Positions 34,684 to 44,623 are shown, counted from the stretch's first letter. The stretch: DNA of 64,000 bases from Dichetophora obliterata (GCA_963920525.1 OY986439.1:31072319-31136318); one strand, 5' to 3'. Notes: generated by a model from the sequence alone, not told the origin. Numbers and translations: made by a program.

Positions 34684-35090
34684 TTACAATAATAAATTTA
34701 CCATTCAGCCTTTTATTATTGTGGAAGGAGACGCTGCCGAAAGTCTTCAATCATTTTATGTTAACTTTGACAAAACCTTGTACAAATTTAATTCTTTTAT
34801 TGAAAGCTTAGACTTATGCTTTAAAATCTTCCATGTTTTTAATCTAAAGTACCCTAAAATTTGTGAAATGCCATGGATGTTTATACAGAAATATTTCTAT
34901 GAAATTGATTCAGAATTCAATGTAAAAACTTCAAATTTAACATCTCTTATTACATTTTTAAATCAAAACAAAGAAAATTTATAAATTTTTCATAATGTTC
35001 AAATGTTTTAAATGTTTTCAGTTTTTTTGTAACGTGGATGTTTTTCTTAGACATTAGAAATATATACACTTATTAACAAATAAAGATAAA

Positions 35091-36912
35091 ATGAAATGCG
35101 AGCAAAATAAGTGTAAGCAAATTTTTTCAAGCTTAAGTTCTTTAAAACGTCATTTATTAAGTCATGAGACTTCTAAGAACAAAGAAAGCATATTTCATAA
35201 TCTACAAACACCAGCATAATGTGCAGGTTTATCCTCTAGTGAATAGCATAGTGAGTAGCATAGCTATTTAGGAGTGAATAGCATTTTAGGTTTCGTGCAA
35301 TCTTTTAATGCAAAGCGTTACTGTCGGGCATGTAGAGCTACCAAAGATGAAATGAAAATTGCTATCTCGGAAAACGAGCAACTTCTCCGAAATAAAACTC
35401 AATACAAAGAAGATCTCTTGCAAAGTAATTTTCAAGACACTGGAGTTAAAGCTAAATGTATTTTTAATGAGTTAAACAGTTTTCACGTTTCAGACAACGT
35501 TTGCTTCGACATGATGCATGACATTTTAGAAGGGATATGTACATATGACATTTGTAACATACTTTTGGGCTTAATTAATGACAAAATAATTTCAATAGAC
35601 ATTGGCCGCATTCAGCGCAGACAACAGTTGGCAACTGTTGTGTAAAAATTCGCTGAATGGTACAAATTTGGTAGCGCTAACTAAAACTGATAAAGTAGCG
35701 AACGCCTTTTAATCGAGCGAACAAATTCTATGCTACATGAACACAACTGTTTGCTTAACTGTCAGATGCTGTTACTGACGCTGTTAAATTAATAAACGCA
35801 GAAAGAACGCAGCAAATTTAAGTGAGAAACCTTTGCAATTGAATTAAATTTACATAAAAATTAAATTGAATCTAACTTCTGACGTGTAGAGTAGCAACAC
35901 ATTCAGAGAAAAACATCGTGAACTAAGGTAGCGCTACCATTACAGTTCACAACAGTTGTCTGCGCTGAATGCGGCCATTATTAACAGCAGGAAACAATTT
36001 TTCCAGTTTGGGAACATAGATATAGGAAATATTTCGCAGCCTCTCTCCATTAAGCGACTTCAATCAAATAATTTGAAAATTACGGCTAGCGAAGCTTTGT
36101 GTTTTACACATTTTTTACCACTCATGATAGGAGATCTGGTTTCATCGGATACAAAGCACTGGAAACTGCTGGTGTTACTTATTAAAATTGTTGATGTTTT
36201 ATTTGATTCAAGTTTTTCTACGACCGATCTTGATATGTTACGAAATTTAATTAAATCACATCACCATTTATATGTTCAATTGTACGGTGATTTGAAACCA
36301 AAACATCATTTTTTGGTGTATTACCCTAGTGCAATTGAGAGATGTGGTCCTCTAAAGTTTGTTTGGGCAATGCGATTCGAAGCGAAACATAAAGATGCAA
36401 AAAAATATTTCAACAACATAACATCTCGATTGAATCCTGCGTACACAATAGCTATAAAGAGTTCTCTTATTTTTTCAAATTGTTTAGTAAAATACCAAAA
36501 AGGTTTTCCTTCTCCTTTTGACACTGAAGCATTTTATCAAACAAACTTAACAATTGAGGAATATTTTCCATTAATATCGAAAACTGAAAATTTTAATTTT
36601 AAATCTATTTTTGTATCAAAAACAGTAATTTTTAAAGGTACTTTGTATCAAGATAATAACTATTTAGCAATCCATAATAAAACTGATTGTAATATATATA
36701 AAATTAAACTTTTTATTTACGAAAATGAAATCATTTACGTAATATGCTTTCCGATACAAGTAGTTAGATTTGATAATCATTTTCAATCCTTTGAGACTGG
36801 AAAAAAACAAAATTGCCTTAAAATAATTAATTTATCACATTTCACAAGTGCGCCTATGCATTTACATCAAATTAACAATGGAAAGACATATGCAAGGCTA
36901 AAAAAGCTATAA
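35091..36912 (+). pseudogene. CACTA-like element gene 2: transposase-like protein
   Basis: It begins with a C2H2 finger, CEQNKCKQIFSSLSSLKRH with LLSH (C-x4-C-x12-H-x4-H). After a lesion at 35215-35270 with several stops (central part deleted) it resumes as NSILGFVQSFNAKRYCRACR, then FDMMHDILEGICTYDI. After the MITE comes ITASEALCFTHFLPLMIGDL, then KPKHHFLVYYPSAIERCGPL and MRFEAKHKDAKKYF, to a stop at 36910-36912. The MHD-x3-EG and MRFEAKH blocks are the likely acidic catalytic centre of this transposase family; that assignment is from family resemblance, not proven. The 3' part is open for over 300 codons, so decay is moderate. It lies just downstream of gene 1 on the same strand. Confidence 0.7.
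35604..35976. mobile_element. 373-bp MITE inside the transposase gene
   Basis: Terminal inverted repeats GGCCGCATTCAGCGCAGACA (left) and its complement (right) extend over about 27 bp (AACAGTTG continues). ATT flanks both sides (35601-35603 and 35977-35979). Removing the MITE and one ATT rejoins the host reading frame as ISIDIINSRK. G-rich termini and a 3-bp duplication suggest a PIF/Harbinger-type MITE. No coding capacity. Confidence 0.85.
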
Positions 36913-37279
36913 TAAAAAACTATGTGTTGCAAAAAATATTCTAACTTGTTTTGATTTCTAAAATTTTGTCTGAAAGAGAAACAAATAATTACTTGTATAA
37001 CTAAATCTTTTTTTTTATTCCCTTACTTAATGAAACATTAATTTTTTTAAAAGTAAACATTAAGTCTTGTATTATAAAAAATTTCCTGCAACTTAACTTT
37101 AAATAAATATATATTTATTGATAAATATTGACACCTAAATATTTAATATCATATTATAATAATACAACTTATAATAACTACATATGTATCTACATGCAAT
37201 TTTATTATATTTTTGATATCCAAAATAAAAGAAACAATTAAAAACAAAAATGTGTTTATCTATAAAATAGGACCAATAG

Positions 37280-37769
37280 CAATTAAAAGTGTACGTTTCA
37301 GTTCAAATGTGAACACTTTTAAATTGAATAGTTAGATGGCTATTTAACTTTATAGATAAATATGAACACTTTTAAAAAGGATCAAAAGAAAACACTTTTA
37401 ATTTAAATGCAGGCATTTTAAAAACAATTTAAAAGTGCTCGTTTTAAATTTTACTGCGAACGTATTTAATTTGTTTTAAAATTTATCACTTTCAATTTAA
37501 AAGTGTGCGTTTTAAATTTTACTGCGTACGTATTTAAATTGTTTTAAAAGTTATCACTTTCATTTTTAAAATAAATACTTTTAAGTTAGGGTAAAAGTGT
37601 TATTAAAGTGTTCACTTTTATTTTAAAAGTTTTTATGTTTAAAAGTTGAAATTTAAAGTGAACACTTTCAAGTTAAATATTTTTCTTAATAGCTCAAAAT
37701 CATTAATCAAAACTTTTAAATTAAAAGTTGCTTGTATGGAGTTCAAAGTGCTTTTAAATTGTTTTTTGG
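37280..37769. repeat. right subterminal AAAGTG/CACTTT repeat array
   Basis: AAAAGTGT, CACTTTTAA and TTTAAATTTTACTGCG-ACGTATTTAA words recur in both orientations, with one ~65-bp near-tandem pair at about 37435 and 37500. It mirrors the array at the left end of the element. Confidence 0.7.
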
Positions 37770-37776
37770 CTGAGTG

Positions 37777-37913
37777 TATGTTTAGTATAAGTTGAGTGTA
37801 GATTACTAAACACCACTTCAAAATAATTTATTAAAGGCATAATCAACGGTATTACTAGTTTACGACGAGTTTCTGTTGGTGCGATCTGAGTAGTCATTCG
37901 CAGATTTCTTACA
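37777..37913 (-). pseudogene. LINE A ORF2 thumb fragment between two transposons
   Basis: Only about 137 bases remain between the CACTA-like element and the Tc1-like element. The minus strand reads VRNLRMTTQIAPTETRRKLVI, matching VLRNLRMSATITPTEIKRRLV of the copy at 60547-60750. That match proves the two flanking transposons sit in the same host LINE. Confidence 0.75.
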
Positions 37914-37915
37914 TA

Positions 37916-39543
37916 CAGTGGCTCACAACGAAAGTCGGGCAGGCATTTCTTAGCACTTTCGCATTGGTTTCAGAAATGAAAATCTAAGAAGAAATTTTTT
38001 TTAAAACGTTCTTTATTGGTGAGCAAAATTAAACAGAAACATAGTTAAAAAATTAGAACATAACCGTAAAACAAAATTAAATCAAACCAAAGCTTTAAAA
38101 AGGAGCTCACATTGAAAGTCGGGCAGATAAGGAATTCAATGCTAAAACAAAGAACTTAATATTTTGTTGCCAATCCATTTTCTTATATGACTGCCTGCAG
38201 CCTTTTTGAAATGGGTACAACCAAATTTTTAAAAACTTCAGATCCAATCTGATTCCACTCTTCACTTAGGATACTTTTTTTAGGTTTGGTTCTTTAGTTG
38301 CTCAGGGTTCAAGTTCATCTCATAGATGTTCTATAACATTGTAATCTGGGCCTTGTGAGGTTGTTTTTATGACATTTGGACAAATATTAAGTACACAATT
38401 CTTTACCAAGAGCGTCGTATGTTTCAGGGCATTGTCTTGGTGAAACTAAAAATTGTCAGCAATTCCTTATTTACCCGCACTTTCTTTTACTTGCGCCATG
38501 AGAATGTCAAGGAACATATTTTTGTCCATTATACCTTTAATAAAATGAATCCTTCCAACATCAGACGCAGCCCCAAACCACGACTGATTCTCTTCCATGC
38601 TTAATCGTACGTTTAGAATTTTTAATGCAAAATTCATCATTCGGTTTTCGCCTTCCATATGAAGCATATAACTAAAATAAACTCTCATCGGTAAACAAAA
38701 CCCGTACTAAAAGTTTATTGTTTAAAAGTGCTAAAGATCGTAATGTTATCTGTTTTATTAACCTAGCTCCAGCATAGAAAGTCTTTGGTCATCTGCTCAT
38801 GCACGAAATTGGGGCGTTCTATTACATTTTTCTTTCTATTGTAATACAGTGCTTTTTTCGTGTTAATCCTCAATTTAAACATTTTTTTCTCAAAACTCTT
38901 CAAATTGTTTCTGAGTGTATACTCTTTTTCAAATTGAGTTTTAACATGACCTCTAGTTCTAGTGCAAATAAAATGGGTCTTTTATTATTTCTCTTAAAAA
39001 ATACCTTTCATCTTTGGAGCTAGGTTAATTTTTTGCTTCTGTACGTTTTTTATTGCATATTCTCTTATCTTTTATATAATGCTTGATTAAATCGTGCACT
39101 GTTGATTTACTTTTTAAGGCGATTTGTGAAATTTGTCGCTCGGATTTTCCTTTCAAATAATAATTTATCACGATCTGCCTTTCTGCCAGTGTTGATTGAT
39201 TCACTTTTCGAGAAATGTTTATTTTTTAAGTTTTGCGTTTGACTGAAGTTATTCCAGCAGTAGTAAAAAGTTGTAAGCAGGAATAACGGTTTAAGGACCA
39301 CAATTTGCATTTTTATTTACTTGCCCGACTTTCAATGAAAGCTCGTTTTTATAGGTTTGTTTCGATTTAAATTTGTTTCACCGTTATGTTCTAATTTTTT
39401 AATTATGTTTCTGTTTAATTTTGTTCACCAAAAAATAACGTTTTGAAAAAATATATATTGCAATATTCTTCATTCATTTTCATTTCTGAAATCAATGCGA
39501 ATGGGCTAAGAAATGTCTGCCCGACTTTCATTGTGAGCCGCTG
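37916..39543 (-). mobile_element. Tc1-like transposon with IR/DR-type ends (1.63 kb)
   Basis: The ends CAGTGGCTCACAACGAAAGT (left) and its near-perfect inverse CAGCGGCTCACAATGAAAGT (right) continue as CGGGCAG-CATTTCTTAGC, and TA flanks both (37914-37915, 39544-39545). A second copy of the AAAGTCGGGCAG motif occurs about 190 bases inside each end (near 38115 and 39324), an IR/DR arrangement like that of Bari and Sleeping Beauty types. The size is standard for Tc1 elements with one transposase gene, which is present but broken. Confidence 0.88.
38160..39310 (-). pseudogene. Tc1/Bari-like transposase, broken
   Basis: The minus strand from about 39310 shows an N-terminal helix-turn-helix region (GKSERQISQIALKSKSTVHD after a frame change), then a catalytic-domain piece ENQSWFGAASDVGRIHF with KGIMDKNMFLDIL, and a C-terminal part with LNPEQLKNQ and an ESDWI region. 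Several stops and frame changes interrupt it, so no intact transposase is made. The family assignment rests on the order of these blocks, the TIR layout and the TA duplication. Confidence 0.7.
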
Positions 39544-39545
39544 TA

Positions 39546-39973
39546 GTTAATAAGGATTATACATGAAAGTTATGTGTTAGTCCGATACCCAAGGTTGGTT
39601 ATCTTTCCAACAGACTTTAGTGGTGTAGTAGTTATATAAACGGCAGGAATGTCTTCAACTGAGTACGACTTTTTGAAATTGGCAACTCAAAAGATTTTAA
39701 CGGATTTTGTTTAAGCTTGTTACTTATCGCCCACTTATTAATTGCATCTAGGTCTTCATTCACTCTGAAGCAAAGATCTTCGCTGAGACCAATACGACGA
39801 GACTTATAAAGCTGGAGATCATCCGCATATCCATGCATTATTACATTTTTCGGAATGGTTAAAATATCATTAATAAAAATTGCAAAGAGAAGTGGCCTAA
39901 GAACTGAGCCTTGCGGCACTCCGCTGGTATTTATAATTCTAGTAATTACTGTCAATTTTTACTCTTTGGGATC
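39546..39973 (-). pseudogene. LINE A reverse transcriptase palm fragment
   Basis: The minus strand encodes SGVPQGSVLRPLLFAIFIND and then HGYADDLQLY, the RT block with two of the catalytic aspartates (YADD). It is followed by NEDLDAINKWAISNKLKQNP. After that the frame is damaged (LPISKSRTQLKTFLPFI, then stops). It connects across the SINE to 40331-41235 and across the Tc1-like element to 37777-37913. Confidence 0.85.
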
Positions 39974-40320
39974 TAAAAATAAAATAAATGAATTGGCCAT
40001 TTCAGCCCTTGAAAGGACTTCGACCTAGCTTCTATTTATCAATTGTGTTGTGCGTGTTATTGAATGTTTGATTACAAATGACCGAGAACTAGACCTAAGT
40101 GTTTTATGCCGACTGCGAATGGCTTTTGTTCTCAAGAAGCTTTACCTGGCAATTTTTTACTCTCTGAGGCTTGCCATTGTCTGCAGAAAGGTGACGAGGG
40201 AACAAAAAAATTAATTCAATTGAAAAAACTTTCTGTCTGAGCTTTAATTGAACCCGGGCTACCGCGGCTCTTTAGCTTAGGGGCCATGCACTTTACCCAC
40301 TAAACTACGGCCGCCACAAT
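39974..40320 (-). mobile_element. tRNA-derived SINE with 11-bp target duplication
   Basis: CTTTGGGATCT stands on both sides (39963-39973 and 40321-40331). On the minus strand the head reads GGCGGCCGTAGTTTAGTGGG (box A-like TAGTTTAGTGG), and ~50 bases later CCCGGGTTCAATTAAAGC (box B-like GGTTCAA). A ~250-base unrelated body follows and then an ATTTATTTTATTTTTAG tail. The head looks like a tRNA gene but lacks a coherent cloverleaf. Insertion into LINE A is shown by RT coding resuming on both sides. Confidence 0.88.
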
Positions 40321-40330
40321 CTTTGGGATC

Positions 40331-41235
40331 TACCTTTTAGATAATTTTTAATAAGATTGACTGCAGTTCAAGAAAAGCAAAATAATGATACAGTAAGATG
40401 TTCTCTATCAAAGGATATTCGAATGTCGTCTAAGATTTTAGCTACTGCAGTAGAGCAACTATGACCAGAACGAAAACCGGACTGAAAGGGAGACAGGAGC
40501 TTATTAACGCAAAGGTAATGTGAGATCTGATCTGCCATTAGTGACTCACAGACTTCAGAAAGAGATGATAACAAGCTTATAGGTCGAAAATCAGATGGTT
40601 CAGTTGCTCTAGTTTTTTTTGCAATGGGAATAATTGTTTCTACTTTCCACATTTTAGGATAGGACGAGCTAGTAAAGCAGTGGTTAGTGATGTGCGTTAA
40701 CGCACCTAAAATGAAAGGCAAAATCATTTTAACAAACCTAATATTTATACCATCTTCTCCAAGTGCACTGGACTTAATTCTCATTATAGACCTGGCTACT
40801 TCGTATTCCGCTACGCTTGGAAACTCAAAATTGCTTATAATATTGACAGAATTCGTTTTGATTTGGTTACAGTTTAAAACGGGCTGTGAGTCAGAGGCAA
40901 AAAAGTCATTAAGAGCATCTGGCTCAATCTGACACTTAGGCAACTGTTTGTTGCACGCTCCAGTTTGCTTTAAATTTTTCCAAAGTTGCTTGGAGGAAAG
41001 TGTTATGTCAAGTTTTGACTTGTAGACATTTTTCTTGGCATCCTTTACAACCGAATTGGCCTCATTTCGAGCTGTCTTATAAGCTTCCCAGTACAAGTCT
41101 GTCGGCAATCTTTTCCATTTAGTGTAAGCCTGGTATCGTTTTTTTACGGTCTACTTAACATGTTGACTGAAACACGGACATAAATTGTTAACACAACGAG
41201 CAGTACGAAGGGGAACATGTTGATAAAATATAGTT
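40331..41235 (-). pseudogene. LINE A ORF2 endonuclease end and RT N-terminal half
   Basis: On the minus strand, from about 41225, comes an endonuclease C-terminal piece (CPCFSQHVK, a stop, TVKKRYQAYTKWKRLPTD). The open part then runs LWKNLKQTGACNK, GEDGINIRFVKMILPFIL, ATEPSDFRPISLLSSLSEV and SPFQSGFRSGHSCSTAV, the fingers and first palm blocks of a non-LTR reverse transcriptase. It ends in frame disruption before the SINE; the block with the first catalytic aspartate is deleted. Style and spacing fit Jockey/CR1-like elements. Confidence 0.85.
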
Positions 41236-41239
41236 ATCA

Positions 41240-42655
41240 TCATAGTTATCAATAGTTTATCATCAACCGTTTAATATTTAACCCCTTAAGTCTCAAAGTT
41301 TGTCATTTTTAATGAATTTTTATAAAGTTTTTTTTTCATTTTCATTTTTTCATTTTATATTCATTAATCAATGGAATATATTCCTTGCTGACTAGATATT
41401 ATATACAATTTTAATAATTTTATTTTTTATTTTTTTTATACAATTTAGAATAATATATATATATATATATGTGCTATAATAATATGTTACAACTTAATAA
41501 ATTGAAGATAATTGATTGAAAAATATTGTCTTATATACAGAAAAATCAATGGAGTACATAGTTGATAAAATATTAAACTCAAGCAAAGTTCTTGTGATCG
41601 GTAAGTTTGAAGCATAATTTGTTCGGTGAACTCGAATATTAAATGGGGCAGTACATCTTAAAATTCTGGATGGCACATTAGAGTTAATTTGTTGCAGAAG
41701 GCATGAGCAATCCGTTATGCCAGAAATAATATTGTTAATAAATAAGAGGGAAACCATTGTTCTTCTATTTACAAGTGATTTTAAATTAATAAATTTACAA
41801 CGAGCTTCGTAAGAGGGCAAGAGATGAGAAAAGTTAAAAGAACGAAGTGTAAATTTAAGAAATTTACGTTGGACGCGTTCCAAACGATTTATATGAGTAT
41901 CATAGTACGGGTTCCAAATAAAGCTCGCATATTCTAATCTAGACCTCACCATACTTGTGTAAAGAATTTTAAGCGTGTATGGATCAGAAAATTCATAACT
42001 ATTGCGCTTAATAAATGCTAAAAGTGAATAAGCTTTTGGAATTATATAATCTATGTGATAGACAAACGTGAATTTGGAGTCAAATATAACTCCCAGATCT
42101 TTAATTAATGGGACAGACTTCAAAGGTTGACTATTGAAGTTATATTGATTTTGAATTGGGGTATTTGATTTTGAAAAAGAAACTGTAAAACATTTATCAA
42201 TATTCAATGATAAATGGTTTCGGGAACACCATTCATAAAGATTATTTATATCTGATTGCAAAGGAATCATATCGGTAGTACTACCAACTCGTGAAAAGAT
42301 TTTTAAGTCATCAGCAAATATCAAGAACTTTGAGTTTATGAAACAATCAATTACTAATGTCATTAATAAAAATAATAAAAAAGATTGGTCCTAGAATACT
42401 ACCTTGAGGAACGCCAGAGGAAGCAATAAATGGATCCGAAGTGACTCCTTCAATGGATACCACACATAGTCTATTACTTAGGTATGACTTAGCCCAATGT
42501 AAAAAATTTTTATGAAATCCCAAGTGAAAAAATTTTGTTAATAAAATATGATGTAAGACCCTATCAAACGCTTTTGCAAAATCCGTGTAGATAGCATCAA
42601 CTTTCATGTAATTCATACAATTTTCATACAATTTGTACCAACTAATTCTCGACAC
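41240..42655 (-). pseudogene. LINE B reverse transcriptase, 5'-truncated
   Basis: The minus strand reads VDAIYTDFAKAFDRVLHHIL, GVPQGSILGPIFFIIFINDI and, after one frame change near 42360, FADDLKIFSRVGSTTDMIPL. The thumb and tail follow (EYASFIWNPYYDTHINRLER, VQRKFLKFTLRS), ending at a stop near 41494. All palm motifs (DFAKAFD, GVPQGS, FADD) are there, so apart from the truncation and the frameshift it is well kept. The 3' UTR to about 41240 ends in short TGATGATAACTAT-like repeats and abuts LINE A. It is a different family from LINE A. Confidence 0.88.
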
Positions 42656-42659
42656 CTAA

Positions 42660-42975
42660 TATCTGACGTAAAATATAATTTTCTTTCAGAATATAGCATC
42701 AGAACTTGACGAAAACAAATACTTATAAACTTAAACAGAATTTTTTTTACAAAAATGCGTAATTGTGATAATGAAATTCGATGCAGCGGTAAGTTCATAG
42801 AAAACCAATTGTGAGACTCTAATAAAGTTTGTACAAAATAATGGTTTTTGCTTTGAGCGGCCTTGGTTTTAAGGGTATTATAAACATTTTCAGATTTCAG
42901 AGTTCCTTTACAAGCTCTTTCTAAAGTACTATTGACTTCACTTATCAGAAAAACTTTTGCAAAATAACTCAACTG
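42660..42975 (-). CDS. unrecognised open frame upstream of LINE B
   Basis: On the minus strand, TTCTGTCCTTCAG-like sequence precedes an open frame reading LSYFAKVFLISEVNSTLERA, with KNHYFVQTLLESHNWFSMNL further on, running into TCAGATATTAGGTGTCG near 42657. Composition is protein-like, but I recognise no domain. It may be a chimeric 5' piece joined to LINE B during reverse transcription, a host exon, or chance. Confidence 0.22.
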
Positions 42976-43154
42976 AAGGACATAAAATATAGCAGAGGTG
43001 TTGTGACAGTGAATTATTGGAAAACAAAAATTACAAAATATGTTGAAACCAACCAGAAAATACCATCAAAATACACACAGTAGCAATAACCTTTATATCT
43101 TTTGACGCAAGCAAATAACAATATGAATAAAAGTACACATAAATTATTCAGTAA

Positions 43155-43908
43155 CACCGTCCGACACAGGCTTGCACCCATGAAAAATTCCAATTAGGTA
43201 TGATTGAGGAATTAAAAAAAAGTACTCATGTACCCAGCAAAAGTTTTGATACAAATGTGACATGCATTCTTAGGGACACTGCTTCCAGAAGACATTCTGT
43301 AGATCTAATTGTGTTTCTTCTTAGCTTTATCAAGAAATGCTTTCAAGAGGCATTCTCATAAACTACTTCTGAAAGACATTCAAATAGCATTTAAAATCAA
43401 TTAAATTAAAAAATTGTATATAATTATAATTAATGTTTTAGATATTTTCCGGGGGATTTTTTAAACATTCTTAAAGTTCTCCTGGAAAACACCAACTAGA
43501 ATACTTTCATTGGAAGGCTCAAAGAAATATTCCATAGAAAATATTCTGAAAGCACTTCTAGAAAAGACTAAGGAAAACATTCCTCCCAATGACATGAATG
43601 TGTTGAAAAAATGCCTTTTGGGTATGAAAGTGGAAGAGATGGAATTCAAGACTTTCCCTTACACTTTACCTTCTTTTGGAAGTTAAAGCCTTCTTTTTGC
43701 TGGGTATCCCAGTTTTTCCATATCAGGTCAGCAAAATTTTTACATTGCATTTTAGTTTTTCTCTATTTTTTTAATCGTATATTAGATTGTTAAAACATAC
43801 TGATATGGAAAAATTGGAATACACGGGTACCTTTTTTTACACCCCTCAATCATACCTTATTATTGGTTATCATGGGTGCAACCATAATTCGAATTTTGTT
43901 GGACGGTG
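43155..43908. mobile_element. 754-bp non-autonomous TIR transposon
   Basis: CACCGTCCGACA at the left matches inverted TGTTGGACGGTG at the right. The inverted repeat continues patchily through TTGCACCCATGA, AGGTATGATTGAGG and GTACCC-GCAAAA over ~110 bp. TAA flanks both ends (43152-43154, 43909-43911). CAC termini with a 3-bp duplication fit a CMC-type non-autonomous element. Short ORFs inside have no recognisable content. Confidence 0.75.
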
Positions 43909-43997
43909 TAATATAAGAGATGCCTTCATTCACCGTCTTTGCCTATTATGTATATTACAAATTCCAAATTAATTCCAAGAAAATTTAAAATCAATTT

Positions 43998-44395
43998 TTA
44001 ACCGCATTTGTCTTCTAATTAAGTTTCAGCCACCACAAATTAAAGACATTTTTCGTGTCAAACCAAAATTGCAAAATCCGAACTCACTTATCAAAATAAA
44101 ATACTATTCTACGTTTGATCGCAACCGCGTTCTAAAAGCTTTTGGTGCGTATCGGAAACGATCCAGATCCGTTAATCTGAAAGATGATGGGCTTAATTCT
44201 GACTCCAACGTTTTCATTCATGAAAGTTTGGCTGCTGAGACTCGTAAAATCCTGCAAGCTGTAATTAATCTTAAGCACCAAAAGACCATCTACAAAGCTT
44301 TTACTTATCGTGGCATTGTTCACATCAGAAAAAAAAAATGCTGATATTATATGCATATCTAGTATTGAAGAACTACGTAATCAAACCTTGGAAAC
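43998..44395 (+). pseudogene. LINE C ORF1, C-terminal FP25K-like domain
   Basis: It reads IKDIFRVKPKLQNPNSLIKI, then YYSTFDRNRVLKAFGAYRKR, FIHESLAAETRKILQA, KTIYKAFTYRGIVHIRKK, and after one frame change ADIICISSIEELRN. This block order is that of the FP25K-like nucleic-acid-binding domain found in ORF1 of many insect LINEs. The upstream coiled-coil or zinc-finger part is lost to the left, near the 754-bp MITE. Confidence 0.7.
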
Positions 44396-44623
44396 TGATG
44401 CTGCTGGTTGTTAGTTTTTGTATTTGATATCTATTGTTTTCTTAAAGGTTACTTTTAATTTACTACAACTTCTAACCTTTCTCATTTCTAAACACCTGTT
44501 CTTATGTGCATTGCCTATATTTTTCTTCCCTTAAGTGATACTTTATGTTAGAGCCTAATAGGTCGTCTCTTGGCTTTAATGGAAATCAAAAAACTTTAAT
44601 TCAGGTGTTATGTAGACAACATG

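Larger units (their letters stand above)
30956..34984 (+). pseudogene. CACTA-like element gene 1: SAM-like partner protein (multi-exon)
   Basis: Exons that I can place with GT-AG borders: 30956-31160, 31223-31353, 31507-31606, 31664-31876, 31973-32315, 32379-32538, and 32627-34984 (interrupted by Helitrons at 32808-34683). Exon 2 encodes NIAEAIKNIGFRAEFREKL, a SAM-domain-like helix pair followed by FFWRKS. Later exons give LSETSRGRQIIKYCQE, then GKLYSKYFN and SNWLEAIDTWQKTFSLRR. The last gives QPFIIVEGDAAES and LKYPKICEMPWMFIQKYF before the stop. I recognise this order from large families of 'uncharacterised' insect, cnidarian and fish proteins that travel with the transposase of gene 2. Exon 1 has one stop and exon 2 has two, so it is a pseudogene. 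It probably bound element DNA or assisted transposition, which is inference. Confidence 0.65.
30154..37776 (+). mobile_element. CACTA-like (CMC) two-gene DNA transposon, 7.6 kb
   Basis: The ends are CACTGAG at 30154-30160 and CTGAGTG at 37770-37776, with similar A-rich sequence inside each end, and TA is present on both sides (30152-30153, 37777-37778). Both subterminal regions are packed with AAAGTG/CACTTT words in both orientations. Two multi-domain genes lie inside in the same direction: a SAM-like partner protein and a transposase-like protein. CAC termini, a short duplication, subterminal repeats and two proteins fit the CMC (EnSpm/CACTA, Mirage, Chapaev) superfamily; the exact clade is my inference. 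Two Helitrons and one MITE have since inserted in the exons, and there are stops, so it is dead. Confidence 0.7.
29690..41235 (-). mobile_element. LINE A: one non-LTR element split by three to four insertions
   Basis: Minus-strand pieces at 40321-41235, 39546-39973, 37777-37913 and 29690-30153 follow one another in the order of a Jockey/CR1-like ORF2: end of endonuclease, RT palm with FRPISLL, RT with YADD, thumb, C-terminal tail and 3' UTR. Between them lie a SINE, a Tc1-like element and a CACTA-like element, each with its own target duplication. A related copy at 59727-60756 keeps an uninterrupted order for the last pieces and serves as a ruler. Some coding is deleted (about 40 residues before the SINE, about 60 around the CACTA-like insertion). 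The element is 5'-truncated near 41235, where it abuts the 3' tail of LINE B. The 26907-29687 Helitron probably lies in its 3' UTR. Confidence 0.75.

Noticed and set aside
39974..40320. tRNA gene
   Set aside because: Box A/B-like motifs are present but there is no cloverleaf; the unit is flanked by an 11-bp duplication and has a body and tail, so it is a SINE.
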